64,000 nucleotides of DNA from Larkinella knui (GTDB lineage Bacteria; Bacteroidota; Bacteroidia; Cytophagales; Spirosomataceae): positions 398,057 to 462,056 of the forward strand of contig NZ_RQJP01000007.1 in the NCBI RefSeq assembly GCF_003858645.1, given 5' to 3'. How positions within the stretch are numbered: the stretch's first letter is position 1; every line of letters begins with the position of its first letter. The notes below the pieces were generated by a model. It had not been told where the DNA came from. It did not search any database and worked only from the letters and a program-made list of their open reading frames with translations. Position numbers and translations under genes: made by a program. This document shows positions 19,549-29,497 of the stretch, piece after piece.

Positions 19549-20109
19549 TCATAAAAAAACTTGTAACCACTCTGTTCTTCTATCGTCCGAAAGGCATTTA
19601 TGGGGGATTACCTTCTTGCCTGATTTATCGATATACCCAAACTTGCCGTCTAACATGACACCGGTTAAACCTTCCGAAAACATGGTATGAGCCGCCTGGT
19701 ACTTTACGGGAATAGCTACTTTCCCTTTTTTATCTATATACCCAAATAACTGTTGCTCCTTTGTCTCAGTGACTCTAGCTAAGCCTTCAGCAAAGCGTTC
19801 CCCTGAATAGTTGGTTTCAATAACGCGATCACCCTTTAAATTGACGTAGCCAGACCACTGATCAGATTCGACAAACACTAAGCCTTCCGAAAAATCTCCC
19901 ACTTTACTATACGCTTCTTTCAAAAGCCATTCCCCATCAATGGATAAAAAACCATGATTCTCATTGGCGAGACTACCCTTAACGGCTCGACTGATCAACA
20001 AGCTATTGGATGTGGGTCGGCTATCTGCCGTTTCTTTAGTGCTCTTACGATCTGAACAGGCGTAGATAAAAAATAACAGACACAGTATTGGTACAATAAC
20101 TGATTTCAT
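19549..20109 (-). pseudogene. WG-repeat lipoprotein, 3'-truncated and joined to susC
   Basis: 186 residues: a lipoprotein signal (VPILCLLFFIYACSD, Cys near residue 18) and several WG/KWG repeats (GYVNLKGDRVIETNY, FGYIDKKGKVAIPVKY, FGYIDKSGKKVIPHK). Repeats normally continue PxxYD..., but here sequence character changes abruptly after VIPHK. The last 20 residues are the STN domain of susC read in the wrong frame. The stop falls in a T7 run. A one-base loss in that run would fuse the two reading frames. Best read as a deletion or recombination junction near 19595-19600. Confidence 0.65.
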
Positions 20110-20399
20110 GTAAACGAATTTGAACGTGAGTGATTGATAGGAACAGTAGACAGCTATACCATGTGCTTATATTAGCTAGTAAGCCAGTATTGTCAATATT
20201 TTACACTTAATAGGAGTCATTTTCAATGTAAAGATTACTTGATCTGGTGTGTACACGAGTATATGCGTACAGTAATTGTCCAATAAATGGCTATTGATTA
20301 ATTGACCCTATGGGCTACTAGCCTGACGTTGAGGTCCGCACCCTGCCGCCCGGTAACCAGTGGCCAATAACGCACGTTCCGAACATGGCAAGAGGGCAG

Positions 20400-22298
20400 C
20401 TACTGAATAATTCTGAACTCAACCCGTCGATTTTGCTGACGGCCTCCATCCGAAGTATTCGGAGCAGTTGGTTCTTTTTCTCCATAGCCTTTAGCTACTA
20501 ATCTGCCACCCGTTGTGTCGTCTATTTGATCTTGCAAGTAGTATAAAACGGCATTTGCCCGATTTTGCGAAAGTATCAGATTTGAATTGTCATCTCCCAT
20601 ACTATCGGTGTGACCTGCTATTTCAACTTTCATTGACGGATTTGCTTTCAGGAAAGCCCCAACTCGTTTTAACTCCGCAAACGACTTTCGGAGTAGAATG
20701 GGACTGCCCGTATCGAAAAAAATGTTGTTAAGTACCAGTTTTGAACCGATTTCTGTGTTATCAATTACACGGATTGGTTTTAACGTAACAACTTTTTTCG
20801 GGTCAGCTACGGTGGTTAGGTCAAGATTTTCAGAACTGGCAATCTGACTGGTTTTGGTTAGGGCGGTGATGCTATATTGTTGCCCTACGGGTACCGTAAA
20901 GGTATAACTACCGTCGCGGTTTGGAGTCACTTCGCCTACACGTTTGCCTGTCTCCAGATTTTCGTACACCAGCCTGAGGGTAGAGAAATCAGTAATGTTT
21001 TTGGAAACAACTTTCCCGTTTATAATCACCATGTTCCCGTTACTTACGGAACTGCTCCCGCTTACAGTATTGGGTATAGCTGTATTCTGGCTTTGGACGT
21101 TATCAGCTATCTCTTTGAAGTAGCCCCAAATTAACAGCTCATACTCACCTGCTTTTTTACCAGGGTTTGAAACGATGAGTTTATGATCTCCTCCCTTTTC
21201 AATCCGAAATGTACGGTCAATCAGCCGTTGGGTTGGGGTCTCATCAAAGACTGGATTTAGGGGTTGTTGGTATGAGTCCATAAGAACGGTATTGCCATCT
21301 ATCTGTTTTGATCGGTAAATGACCTCCAGAAATCCGCCAAACACCGAGATTGGATGTTCGTTCTGGCTTGAGGTTGGCTTGAAACGTCCGGTGATCGCCT
21401 GAAATTTTCCCTGTGTACGAACGGGATCACTAACCAGACTACCCATCACATCCAGCTTGTAAGTACCCATCTCGTTGGGCTTCTGTGTACAGACATAAAT
21501 CTGATACTTACCCTTACGATTCGCTTTTACGACATTGTAGCTAATGCCAGGTACCTGATCGTACCCGAAATCATTGTATCCCTCCAGAACAGCCCCGCTC
21601 GGATCAACTACTATAACCTTTACCGCACACCCTGTGGCCTCTATATTGACATCAAAAAATGTTCCCTGAGTTGGCTCAAACATATATAAATGGTTTCGGG
21701 AGGAGAAGGCGTTGCCGCCTATACCTGCTCCGCCTTCATCACCAAAACTGGTTGCCGGTTGCGTCCATCGATTTGGCTTTCGCTGAACTGCGTTTCCTAC
21801 CGGCCCATCAATGATATACTGAAAGCGGCCTACACTACCTCGGGTACTCCAGACGATAAGCGTTTGTTTGCCGGGCCGCTGGAAAGTAAGATCAATATAT
21901 TCATGTCCACCAGACATATAGGCACGTTGCTCCTGACCAAATTCGGAGATAACAATAGCATCAATAGGGGTAGTGGCCTGATAGTAAAACCTAACTTTTG
22001 CGTTTTCCTGCAATACGTCAAAATCAAACGCGATGTTTCTGGGTGAAAACCGACGGTCGTGGGGAATTCCAAAATTCATACCTCCTCCAGCACCATACTC
22101 GTCCCAGCTTCCTTTAACCGTGATTGCTTTAGACGCTGAACTACTTCTCGACGATTTATCAGGCCGATGGGTATCAGGTAGTATCAAAAGATCCTCCTGT
22201 TTATTATCCGTGTTGTAGGCCATCGGGTTGACTTGGACGAACGGCATATTTGTAAAAAAAGAGAGTAACAACCAGAGGGGTAATACGAGCAATTGCAT
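20400..22298 (-). CDS. OmpA-family outer-membrane protein
   Basis: A 632-residue exported protein (signal LLVLPLWLLLSFFTNMPFV). The C-terminal 115 residues are an OmpA peptidoglycan-binding domain: NNIFFDTGSPILL, VEIAGHTDSMGDD, LSQNRANAVLYYL and RRVEFRI. The N-terminal part has strand-rich modules with no clear family match, and a carboxypeptidase-regulatory-like segment (near residues 430-500) precedes OmpA. It likely anchors an extracellular or periplasmic module to peptidoglycan. A divergent membrane protein starts 208 bases away. Confidence 0.8.
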   Translation of the reverse strand: MQLLVLPLWLLLSFFTNMPFVQVNPMAYNTDNKQEDLLILPDTHRPDKSSRSSSASKAITVKGSWDEYGAGGGMNFGIPHDRRFSPRNIAFDFDVLQENAKVRFYYQATTPIDAIVISEFGQEQRAYMSGGHEYIDLTFQRPGKQTLIVWSTRGSVGRFQYIIDGPVGNAVQRKPNRWTQPATSFGDEGGAGIGGNAFSSRNHLYMFEPTQGTFFDVNIEATGCAVKVIVVDPSGAVLEGYNDFGYDQVPGISYNVVKANRKGKYQIYVCTQKPNEMGTYKLDVMGSLVSDPVRTQGKFQAITGRFKPTSSQNEHPISVFGGFLEVIYRSKQIDGNTVLMDSYQQPLNPVFDETPTQRLIDRTFRIEKGGDHKLIVSNPGKKAGEYELLIWGYFKEIADNVQSQNTAIPNTVSGSSSVSNGNMVIINGKVVSKNITDFSTLRLVYENLETGKRVGEVTPNRDGSYTFTVPVGQQYSITALTKTSQIASSENLDLTTVADPKKVVTLKPIRVIDNTEIGSKLVLNNIFFDTGSPILLRKSFAELKRVGAFLKANPSMKVEIAGHTDSMGDDNSNLILSQNRANAVLYYLQDQIDDTTGGRLVAKGYGEKEPTAPNTSDGGRQQNRRVEFRIIQ

Positions 22299-22506
22299 GG
22301 TGAAAATTATTAGAAAATGATTGAGGTAGATCTGTCGTTAGAAACGTACAGCCGTGCAGTGAGTATACTGGATACAGGCTTCGTACAGGCCGCAACAAAG
22401 ATTAAATTTCTGCAAATGCTGGCCTTGTTTCGGCGTTTCGTTTAAATTTCGGTTTCGTTACGTTTCTATTTCTGTTCACTTACGTTCGTTATGTATTTCC
22501 TTAGGC

Positions 22507-23670
22507 ATGGAAAAATTTACCAGATACACCCCTGATAATGAAATATTTACGTTGCGAGAAAGTATCAAAGCCCGCTACCAGACGTACCATGCCCAGGACC
22601 GGGTTAAATACCCCGCTTTTAATTTCAACACCAACCGGGCTAATTACGAACCTCTGCGTGAGTCGTTTGAAGAGGAGCTTTTCGTGCGCGGGGGCATCGA
22701 CCGACAGCAAAAAAGTATTCACATTCCTAGTACCTATACGTTGGTACTGCTCTTCACCGCCGATGGCTACATGCCGGATAGAAAGATTCTGGAGACCTGC
22801 TTCCTGTATGCCGAAGGTTCAGCCACAGATCTTGCCGGGAAATCCGTCAGCGCACCCAATGTCACTACGGGTCTGACCAAGCGGTTATCCTTACCTGTAT
22901 TAACAGGGCTGATTGTGCTATTTGGTTTAGGCAGTTATTTCCTCACCCTAAAACGAACTAAATTCAAACAGGCAAGTGGACTGCATATGCATGTGCCATT
23001 TTCTGCCGTTAGATACCCACGCCTAATTCCTATTGAGGGCGAAGTAAGTAATGCTGATACTGTCTGGCTTGTCGTCAAACCAGATAACGAGTCTAACTAC
23101 TACGTCGCATACCCAGCTAAAGTCAACTCCCACGGTCACTGGCGAGTTCCGATTGTTATTGGCGATTCGTCTTTGTATACTACTGATAGAAAATTTCAGG
23201 TACGGGCCTTTGTCAATCCAGAACAAACTCTTTTTCCGTGGGACGTTTTGCATAAGTGGCCCAAAGCTGAATTAGCTTCTGACATAAAAGAAATAATCCG
23301 GCGAGACGAACGCTACATCTTTACGGATGATATTACTATTTATTATCCGTCCGACGTGCATATAGTACCCCATCAGTTAGTCATGGAAGGCAAAGCAATG
23401 AACGCCGACACGGTATGGGTAGTGATTCGCCCCGTAGGTGACCATAGGCATTGGGTTCAGCCGCCCATAAAGGTCGAAAAGAATGGACAATGGAAAGGCG
23501 TAGTTTACGTAGGCGATCCGGGTGATACAGATATTTGCTGCCCTTATCAAATTCGAGCCTTTGTCAAACCAGTTGACCCACTAAAGTTTAACGATATGTT
23601 ATACGAGTGGCCCAAAGCCGAACGTTCATCGCGCATCTTGAATGTACACCGGGGACCTAAGATTAAATGA
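22507..23670 (+). CDS. Unrecognised single-pass membrane protein with twin repeats
   Basis: 387 residues. Residues 1-130 are soluble and match no family I recognise (VRGGIDRQQKSIHIPSTYTL). A single membrane helix (LPVLTGLIVLFGLGSYFL) lies near 137-155. The C-terminal half is two copies of a roughly 100-residue module sharing (V/M)EG.(V/A).NADTVW(L/V)V(V/I)(K/R)P, an H.W...P(P/A).KV..(N/H)G.W pattern, (Q)(V/I)RAFV.P and WPKAE. There is no signal peptide, so the N-terminal domain is probably cytoplasmic and the repeats periplasmic. It diverges from the OmpA-family gene. Function is unknown. Confidence 0.6.
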   Translation: MEKFTRYTPDNEIFTLRESIKARYQTYHAQDRVKYPAFNFNTNRANYEPLRESFEEELFVRGGIDRQQKSIHIPSTYTLVLLFTADGYMPDRKILETCFLYAEGSATDLAGKSVSAPNVTTGLTKRLSLPVLTGLIVLFGLGSYFLTLKRTKFKQASGLHMHVPFSAVRYPRLIPIEGEVSNADTVWLVVKPDNESNYYVAYPAKVNSHGHWRVPIVIGDSSLYTTDRKFQVRAFVNPEQTLFPWDVLHKWPKAELASDIKEIIRRDERYIFTDDITIYYPSDVHIVPHQLVMEGKAMNADTVWVVIRPVGDHRHWVQPPIKVEKNGQWKGVVYVGDPGDTDICCPYQIRAFVKPVDPLKFNDMLYEWPKAERSSRILNVHRGPKIK

Positions 23671-23717
23671 CAATAGCTATGACAACCGACTGGATCGTAA
23701 CCTGAAAGGAATGATGT

Positions 23718-23860
23718 GTAGCATTAAACGCCCGTTTTCCTGCGACGTCAGTTGGCCTTGCGCAATGGATATTCTTTGTGTAATCCTGTCGTCTCAAATT
23801 GTAATCCGCCGGGCGGCCCCGTTAGAAAGCAACCGCAGCCGCGGACGGTGTTCCTTTTTC
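23718..23860 (+). repeat. G+C-rich intergenic repeat, copy A
   Basis: Shares AAACGCCCGTTTTC, a GTCTCAAA block and a CCG.CGGGCGGC.CCGT block, in the same order and similar spacing, with 38605-38735. A weaker partial match (AAAACGCCTATTTTC) lies at about 51986. Confidence 0.35.
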
Positions 23861-24008
23861 GCTGATGCAGTTGAGTTTGTGACCGGGCTGCCGGCGCAGA
23901 CGGTTTTAATTCCGTTTGTTGCTTTAAACACCCATACAGGGATTTAAAGTAGGGTATTTATCTGTCATTGAATTTAAAAGGAGAGTAGGGAAGTGGATTA
24001 GATCAGGA

Positions 24009-24032
24009 TTTCATAGCTTTCTGAGCCGATCA
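24009..24032 (+). repeat. Dispersed intergenic repeat, copy 3
   Basis: Core TTTCATAGCTTTCTGAGCCG. Downstream, GGCCTATTTCAGTGT near 24121-24135 is matched by GGCTATTTCAGTGT at 39032, suggesting both are relics of one larger element. Confidence 0.4.
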
Positions 24033-24196
24033 GTCCCTTTTGCAAATAGCGGGTTTATTTGGTTGAACAAGTCAGTTCAAAAATGGGCGTTAAACAGAGA
24101 ATTACTGGCTTCAATTTTATAGGCCTATTTCAGTGTCATACACTAGTTTGTTGACTTAAATTGGCTTGCCGGTTAGTAGATGTGTCCTATAATCGA

Positions 24197-26161
24197 TTAC
24201 TGTCTGAGGTATTCCAATGGAGTTTGTTGATAAAAGTCCCGGAAAACCCGGATAAAATAGGAAGGTGATTCGAAGCCAACCAAGTAGGCGGTTTCGGAAA
24301 CGTTGTTGCCCAGCTTGAGCAAATCAACGGCTTTGCGAAGCCGGTATTGCCGAATTAGGTCCAAAGGCGACAGTTGCGTCAATGTGTGCACTTTCCGATA
24401 GAGCGTTTTGCGGTTCATAGCCAGCTGGTCGGCCATGTCTTCTACGCTTAGCGCCGAATCATCCAGCCGGCTTTCCACCAGCTGGTAAAATCGGCTTAGA
24501 AACTGACCGGCTTTGGTCGGCAAAACCGCCCCTGACGTCAGGTCTTCTCCCGGCCTGGCCCATGGCTGGCAAAACTGGTCCCGTAAGTTTTGCTGCCGGG
24601 CCAGCAAGTTGCGCAGCCGCAACTGCAGTTCGTCGAGGTGAAATGGTTTGGTGAGGTACTCATCGGCACCGCACGCCAGACCTTGCATCCGACTGCTCTG
24701 CTCGTCGCGGGCCGTCAACAGGATGACGGCAATGTGGTCGGTGGCCGGGTCGGCTTTCAGACGCTCAATGAGCGCAAAACCGTCGAGTTTGGGCATTAAA
24801 AGGTCGGTAATCACCACATCAGGCAATTCTTCCCGGGCCACCAGCCAGCCTTCCTGTCCATTGCCCGCTACCCGAATTCGGTACGTCGTGGCCAGTTCGG
24901 CAACCATGAACTCCCGCAATTCGCGGTGATCTTCCACCACCAATATCAGCGGTAGTTGATCGGAACGGCTGGTTGGGGTGGCCAAATCATTTGTCGGGTG
25001 TTCCGGGTCAATCAGCAGACCGGGTGCCGGGATAGTGGTTGGTTCAACAGAATCTCTCACGCGCTGAATCGGAACCTCCAGCACAAAATCAGTGCCTGGA
25101 GCGTGGCCACCCACCCGGCTTTCGACCTGAATGGTGCCTCCCAGCCGGAGCGCTAGCTCACGAACCAACGCCAGCCCGATGCCGGTGCCCTCATACGCTT
25201 CCGTACGTGTTAGGTTCACCTGATAAAACCGGTCGAAAATGTACGGAAGCTGGTCTGCCGGAATTCCAATCCCGGTGTCCTGAACCGACAACCCCGCGCC
25301 GACGGGCGTCGGATACAATTCGACGCTGATACCGCCGGTGGCTGTAAACTTGATCGCATTCGAGAGCAGATTGTTAAGAATTTTCTCCCATTTCCCTGCA
25401 TCGAACAGATACGTTCCGGTAGGCAATTCAGGCTGGTAAGTCAGCGTCAGGTTTTTAATGGCCGCCGAGGGACGAAACAAATCCACAATCTGCCCGACGA
25501 AGCCGGGCAAATCGCCCACCTCGTTGACCAGATCCATTTGCCTCGCTTCCAGTTTATGGATATCCAGCAACTGGTTGATCAGCTGCAATAATTGCCGGGC
25601 ATTCCGCCGGACCATCGTGAGCTGGTGCTGATACGGCGTGGGAATGTCATCAATCTCCAACAGCTTATCCACCGGCGAAAGAATCAACGACAGGGGCGTA
25701 CGCAGTTCATGGGTGATATTGGTGAAAAAGCGCGTTTTCATCGCATCTATCGCCTTCAACTGCGCGGCTTCCCGTAACTGGTGGACGTGCTGCCGGGTTT
25801 TTTCAATCGTCGCTTCCAGGTCCTGAAAATTGATGGGTTTGGTGATGAAGTCAAAAGCGCCCCGGTTCATCGCCAGCCGGATGTTGTCCATGTCACCATA
25901 GGCCGTCACCATCACCGTACGCACCAGGGGGTTGATTTCCGACAGTCGGGCCAGCAGAGTGAGCCCGTCCATGCCGGGCATGTTAATGTCGCTTAGCACC
26001 AGATCAATATCGGGCTGCTGCTCCAGTACCCGCAGGGCCTCCAGCCCATCGCGAACAAAGACAAAGTCATAAACACCGGTCCGAATCTGGGGCCGGAACC
26101 TTTTGCGGAACAGGGCTTCCAGATCCACTTCATCATCCACCAGCAGGATTTTGGTCTTCAT
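24197..26161 (-). CDS. Hybrid two-component protein: REC-HisKA-HATPase-REC-AraC
   Basis: A 654-residue cytoplasmic hybrid. In order: receiver (ILLVDDE, phospho-Asp in LVLSDINMPGMDG), histidine kinase H-box (FFTNITHELRTPLSL), ATPase (LLSNAIKFT, DTGIGIP, GTGIGLALV), second receiver (VITDLLMPKLDG) and AraC DNA-binding domain (MADQLAMNRKTLYRKV, VSETAYLVGFESPSYFIRVF). There is no membrane segment or periplasmic sensor, so input must come through the first receiver. The TPR histidine kinase just upstream on the same strand (51-base gap) is the natural phosphodonor. It both relays phosphate and binds DNA. Confidence 0.88.
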   Translation of the reverse strand: MKTKILLVDDEVDLEALFRKRFRPQIRTGVYDFVFVRDGLEALRVLEQQPDIDLVLSDINMPGMDGLTLLARLSEINPLVRTVMVTAYGDMDNIRLAMNRGAFDFITKPINFQDLEATIEKTRQHVHQLREAAQLKAIDAMKTRFFTNITHELRTPLSLILSPVDKLLEIDDIPTPYQHQLTMVRRNARQLLQLINQLLDIHKLEARQMDLVNEVGDLPGFVGQIVDLFRPSAAIKNLTLTYQPELPTGTYLFDAGKWEKILNNLLSNAIKFTATGGISVELYPTPVGAGLSVQDTGIGIPADQLPYIFDRFYQVNLTRTEAYEGTGIGLALVRELALRLGGTIQVESRVGGHAPGTDFVLEVPIQRVRDSVEPTTIPAPGLLIDPEHPTNDLATPTSRSDQLPLILVVEDHRELREFMVAELATTYRIRVAGNGQEGWLVAREELPDVVITDLLMPKLDGFALIERLKADPATDHIAVILLTARDEQSSRMQGLACGADEYLTKPFHLDELQLRLRNLLARQQNLRDQFCQPWARPGEDLTSGAVLPTKAGQFLSRFYQLVESRLDDSALSVEDMADQLAMNRKTLYRKVHTLTQLSPLDLIRQYRLRKAVDLLKLGNNVSETAYLVGFESPSYFIRVFRDFYQQTPLEYLRQ

Positions 26162-26211
26162 CGATTAAGCAGACTAAGATTCGGATGATTTTACGCAAAA
26201 AACGAGAGAAA

Positions 26212-28431
26212 TTACGCGTCCGCTGACGGAATGGGTAAACTTAGGGTGAATTCGGTACCCTGCCCCTCCTGACTGCTCACCGACAGATGTCCGCCATGAC
26301 CTTTGGTAACAATATCATGACTTAGTGAGAGTCCTAGCCCCGTGCCCTGACCAGTGGGTTTGGTCGTGAAAAAAGGCTGAAAAATTTTCGACTTTACGCT
26401 ATCCGGAATACCGGTTCCATTATCGTGAACCGTGATGATAACCAGCTTTTCCTGACGCGACGTCTGCACTACCACTTCCGGCTGGTAGTTGACGTTCCGA
26501 GCCAGTTGTTGCTGTTGATGGACGGCATAAAACGCATTGCTGAACAAATTCAACAGCACCCGGCCAATTTCCTGGGGGATCAGATTCACCTCGCCAATGG
26601 CCGGATCGAAGGCGGTTTGAAGTTTGCAGTTAAATGATTTGTCGTTGGCCCGCTGCCCCTGATAGGCCAGTCGAAGGTATTCATCTACCAGACCGTTGAG
26701 GTCGGTTGGGCGCTGCTCCCCAGTGGAACTGCGGGCGTGTTCGAGCATACCCTTGACAATGCTGGAAGCGCGCTGGCCGTGGTGCAGAATCTTACCCAGG
26801 TTGTCTTTCAGGTCGGTCAGCAGTTCCACTTCTAGTACCGGATCGTGTGCGCTTTTCTGGCGTTCTTCTTCCAATTCGTCCACCAGCTCCGAGCTGAGTT
26901 CCGAAAAGTTGGTGACAAAGTTCAGCGGGTTTTGAATCTCGTGGGCAATGCCCGCCGTCAGTTCGCCCAGCGAGGCCATTTTTTCCTTCTGAACCAATTG
27001 GGTCTGGGTCGTTTTCAGGTGGTTGAGCGTTTCTTCGATTTTCGCCTTTTGCTGCAGCAACACCGCATTGGTGCGTTGCTTCTGTCGGTTATTGCGCCAT
27101 TGTATAAAAGCAATCAGAGTGACTACTACGACCAGAATCGCTAGGAGTGTCATGACGGCGTATTGTCGGGTTATAGCACGTTGACCCAACAAGTCTTTCT
27201 TTTCTTGCTCAGCTTTGGCCAGGGCCATTTTCTTGTCGAATTCATATTGCATTTTTACCTCCGTTAATTTCTGGGTTTTTTCCTGATTAAACAGGCTATC
27301 GCGGAAAACGATGTGCGCTTTGTAATTTTGGTAAGCCTGCCGGTAATTGCCCTGGGCACTGTCGAGTTTCGATAAAAACCGGTAGCCTTCAACCACACTC
27401 TGCAGGTACTTATCGTCAATGGCTGCTTTCAGCCCCCGTTCTAGATAGTCTCTTGCGCTGGCCTGTCGGTTCAATTTGCGGTGGATGTTTCCGATCAATA
27501 GCGTTACCTCGGCGACTCCGGATGTCTGCCTGAGTTTTTTCCAGTCGGCTAATGACGTCTGAAAATTTTCAAGGGCTTTGGTGTACAGTTTAGCGGCTTC
27601 CTGCTCATCACCGAATTGGTGGGCGGCTTCGCCCATGCTTTCGTATATTTCCCCTAAGGTCCTGTAGTTTAAAGGCACCATCCAATTCGGGCCATCGAAC
27701 CCGGGTTGCTGAACGATCTGTAAAGCGTCCTGCGTGTACTGAAAGGCTTTAGCAAAATCCCGTTGGAACATGTAAACTTGGGCGATTGGGGTAAGGGTAT
27801 GAGCAATGTCGGATTGATGACCGATGATTTTTCGAAGTCGCAGCGATTCCAGTAAATTCGTTAAGGCTTCCGGGTATTGCTTCTGTTCCAGAAAAATACC
27901 GCCGATAAAATAATAAATCTCAGCTGCCAGTGCCTGATTACCCGTTTCCCGGGCGAGTCTTAACGCTTTATATAGATAATTCAGTGCATCAGGAAGATTA
28001 TTGAGTTGGGAATCAGTCGCGCCCAGATAATAGTAGATCCAAGCTAGCTCCCATTTATTACCCGATTTTTCCCGGGCAGGAAGAACGAGTAGAAAGTTTT
28101 GCCAGGATTTCAGGGTGGTTTCATAGTTTATCCTATTATAGAAATAGGTCATACCAATTTGATAATAAGCCTCAATCCGGAATTTTTCAGATCCTATTAG
28201 ATTGGCCAGTGCCAGCATCTCGTTTGCCGTTTGGATAGCCTTTTCTGGCTCGTTATTGCGCTGATAATTCCCAATCAGTTTGGAGAGCGTATTGGCCCGG
28301 TTGGTGTCTTTCTTTTGCGTCTTCAGCACGGTTAGCAGTGAGTCGATCCGGGCGGGTTGGGCAAAAACAGGGCGGCTCGCTATAATGATGACCAGCAGTA
28401 AAAAGAGAAAGTGGGGATGAAGCGTTTTCAT
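26212..28431 (-). CDS. TPR-repeat sensor histidine kinase
   Basis: 739 residues: signal peptide (FLFLLLVIIIASRPVFAQ), about seven tetratricopeptide repeats over residues 40-370, a membrane helix (YAVMTLLAILVVVVTLIAFI) near 420, a coiled coil, the H-box KMASLGELTAGIAHEIQNPLN and an ATPase (NLFSNAFYAV, DNGTGIP, GTGLGLSLSHDIV). The TPR part lies in the periplasm. It is cotranscribed with the REC-kinase-REC-AraC hybrid 51 bases downstream, and probably phosphorylates it. Confidence 0.9.
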   Translation of the reverse strand: MKTLHPHFLFLLLVIIIASRPVFAQPARIDSLLTVLKTQKKDTNRANTLSKLIGNYQRNNEPEKAIQTANEMLALANLIGSEKFRIEAYYQIGMTYFYNRINYETTLKSWQNFLLVLPAREKSGNKWELAWIYYYLGATDSQLNNLPDALNYLYKALRLARETGNQALAAEIYYFIGGIFLEQKQYPEALTNLLESLRLRKIIGHQSDIAHTLTPIAQVYMFQRDFAKAFQYTQDALQIVQQPGFDGPNWMVPLNYRTLGEIYESMGEAAHQFGDEQEAAKLYTKALENFQTSLADWKKLRQTSGVAEVTLLIGNIHRKLNRQASARDYLERGLKAAIDDKYLQSVVEGYRFLSKLDSAQGNYRQAYQNYKAHIVFRDSLFNQEKTQKLTEVKMQYEFDKKMALAKAEQEKKDLLGQRAITRQYAVMTLLAILVVVVTLIAFIQWRNNRQKQRTNAVLLQQKAKIEETLNHLKTTQTQLVQKEKMASLGELTAGIAHEIQNPLNFVTNFSELSSELVDELEEERQKSAHDPVLEVELLTDLKDNLGKILHHGQRASSIVKGMLEHARSSTGEQRPTDLNGLVDEYLRLAYQGQRANDKSFNCKLQTAFDPAIGEVNLIPQEIGRVLLNLFSNAFYAVHQQQQLARNVNYQPEVVVQTSRQEKLVIITVHDNGTGIPDSVKSKIFQPFFTTKPTGQGTGLGLSLSHDIVTKGHGGHLSVSSQEGQGTEFTLSLPIPSADA

Positions 28432-28454
28432 CAGTGAAGTGGTTTAGTTGGCTG

Positions 28455-28715
28455 TCAGAATCCGTGAAAAGAAGTGTCCTGACCACCGGTTATACGCCCT
28501 TTCATAAAGAGTTCATTTTTAGGGAATTTTACAACCCCGGGGGTAGGTGGGCAAACCGAGTCCAGCCCAGAATTCCGGCGTTGATAACTGCTCGGTTCAG
28601 GGGGTAGTTCAGCAGAATGGCAGGCCGCAAGACTGGTCAGGAAGCAGGGCATTAGCCAATAAAGCAAATGTCGGGTAAGGGTTGGCAGGAAATAGTGTAT
28701 TTTCATGAGTGACAC
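28455..28715 (-). CDS. Small putative lipoprotein
   Basis: 86 residues with a hydrophobic N-terminus and lipobox-like LTSLAAC, then a short polar tail rich in Pro and Ser. It ends 24 bases before the TPR kinase gene on the same strand, so it may be the first gene of that operon. A second in-frame ATG (28706) is an equally good start. No family recognised; it could be a chance frame. Confidence 0.4.
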   Translation of the reverse strand: MSLMKIHYFLPTLTRHLLYWLMPCFLTSLAACHSAELPPEPSSYQRRNSGLDSVCPPTPGVVKFPKNELFMKGRITGGQDTSFHGF

Positions 28716-29497
28716 GAAGTTGACGATTAATAATCCAGCTTGGACTCGTCAAAGGTCTCCCGAATAGCACAGAAAGGATGGCAGATTTGGGGTAAATACT
28801 AGTTCATTTGTCTCAATACAAACTCGAAATTGTTTAGAATGACATCGCACTTCACTTCTTATAGTGTTTTTGGTAACCGTCAAGCCGCTGAAATGGCAAT
28901 TTCGGATGGATGAGGTTATAAACACCTATAAATTATAGCTTTCTGAACCTTTCATACTCAACACAGAAATCTTGTTCTCAAAAAAGAAGCGTGACTGTTG
29001 CACTATGGACACTCTTTGTTTTGTCTAGCTGTCAAAAATGGTATCCGCAGGCGTCGCAGTGATGCCCTGCGGACCGTTTTTCAAACGTATGACCCACATA
29101 GAACAAGTGTAAATCATTGGGTAGACTGCCGCTTTAATTACCCAGCCAAGAGTTCACATCGATGATGATGGAATCAGGAAAAAACCTTACTCAAAGGAAA
29201 TGCCGCAGCGGTGGTTCGAAACAGAAGTTATTCCTATCTCCAGGTGAGCGCCTGCTTCAATCTGTGTTCATTGGTGCGCCACTCTAAACTGGTTCAGACC
29301 GGTTTCACCGTGTACGTTCACGAAGCCGTTTCAAACGCTTGCCCGTCCACGTTCCTGCTGATTCAGGGCTTGATTTGAAGCCGGATTATAGACGTTTCGA
29401 GTAATCTGCAACTTTACTGCATCCCGGCAGTTAAGGGTATGACATAAAAAAAAGCCAATCGGTCCCAACAAAAAGTATACAACCACAGAAGATTCCC
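28716..29497. other. Intergenic region with IS debris
   Basis: About 780 bases with no gene I can support. A dispersed repeat copy lies at 28931-28970. At about 28986 there is a single GCGTGACTGTTGCAC end like those of the MITE-like elements. Confidence 0.5.
28931..28970 (+). repeat. Dispersed intergenic repeat, copy 4
   Basis: Core ATAGCTTTCTGAACC followed by CTCAACACAGAAAT, the tail being identical to that at 33316-33332. Confidence 0.5.

Larger units (their letters stand above)
23671..24196. other. Intergenic region with two repeat types
   Basis: No convincing gene. A stretch beginning at about 23718 (AAACGCCCGTTTTC) and running to about 23860 resembles 38605-38735. A copy of the dispersed GATAGCTTTCTGA-type repeat follows at 24009. 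Confidence 0.5.
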
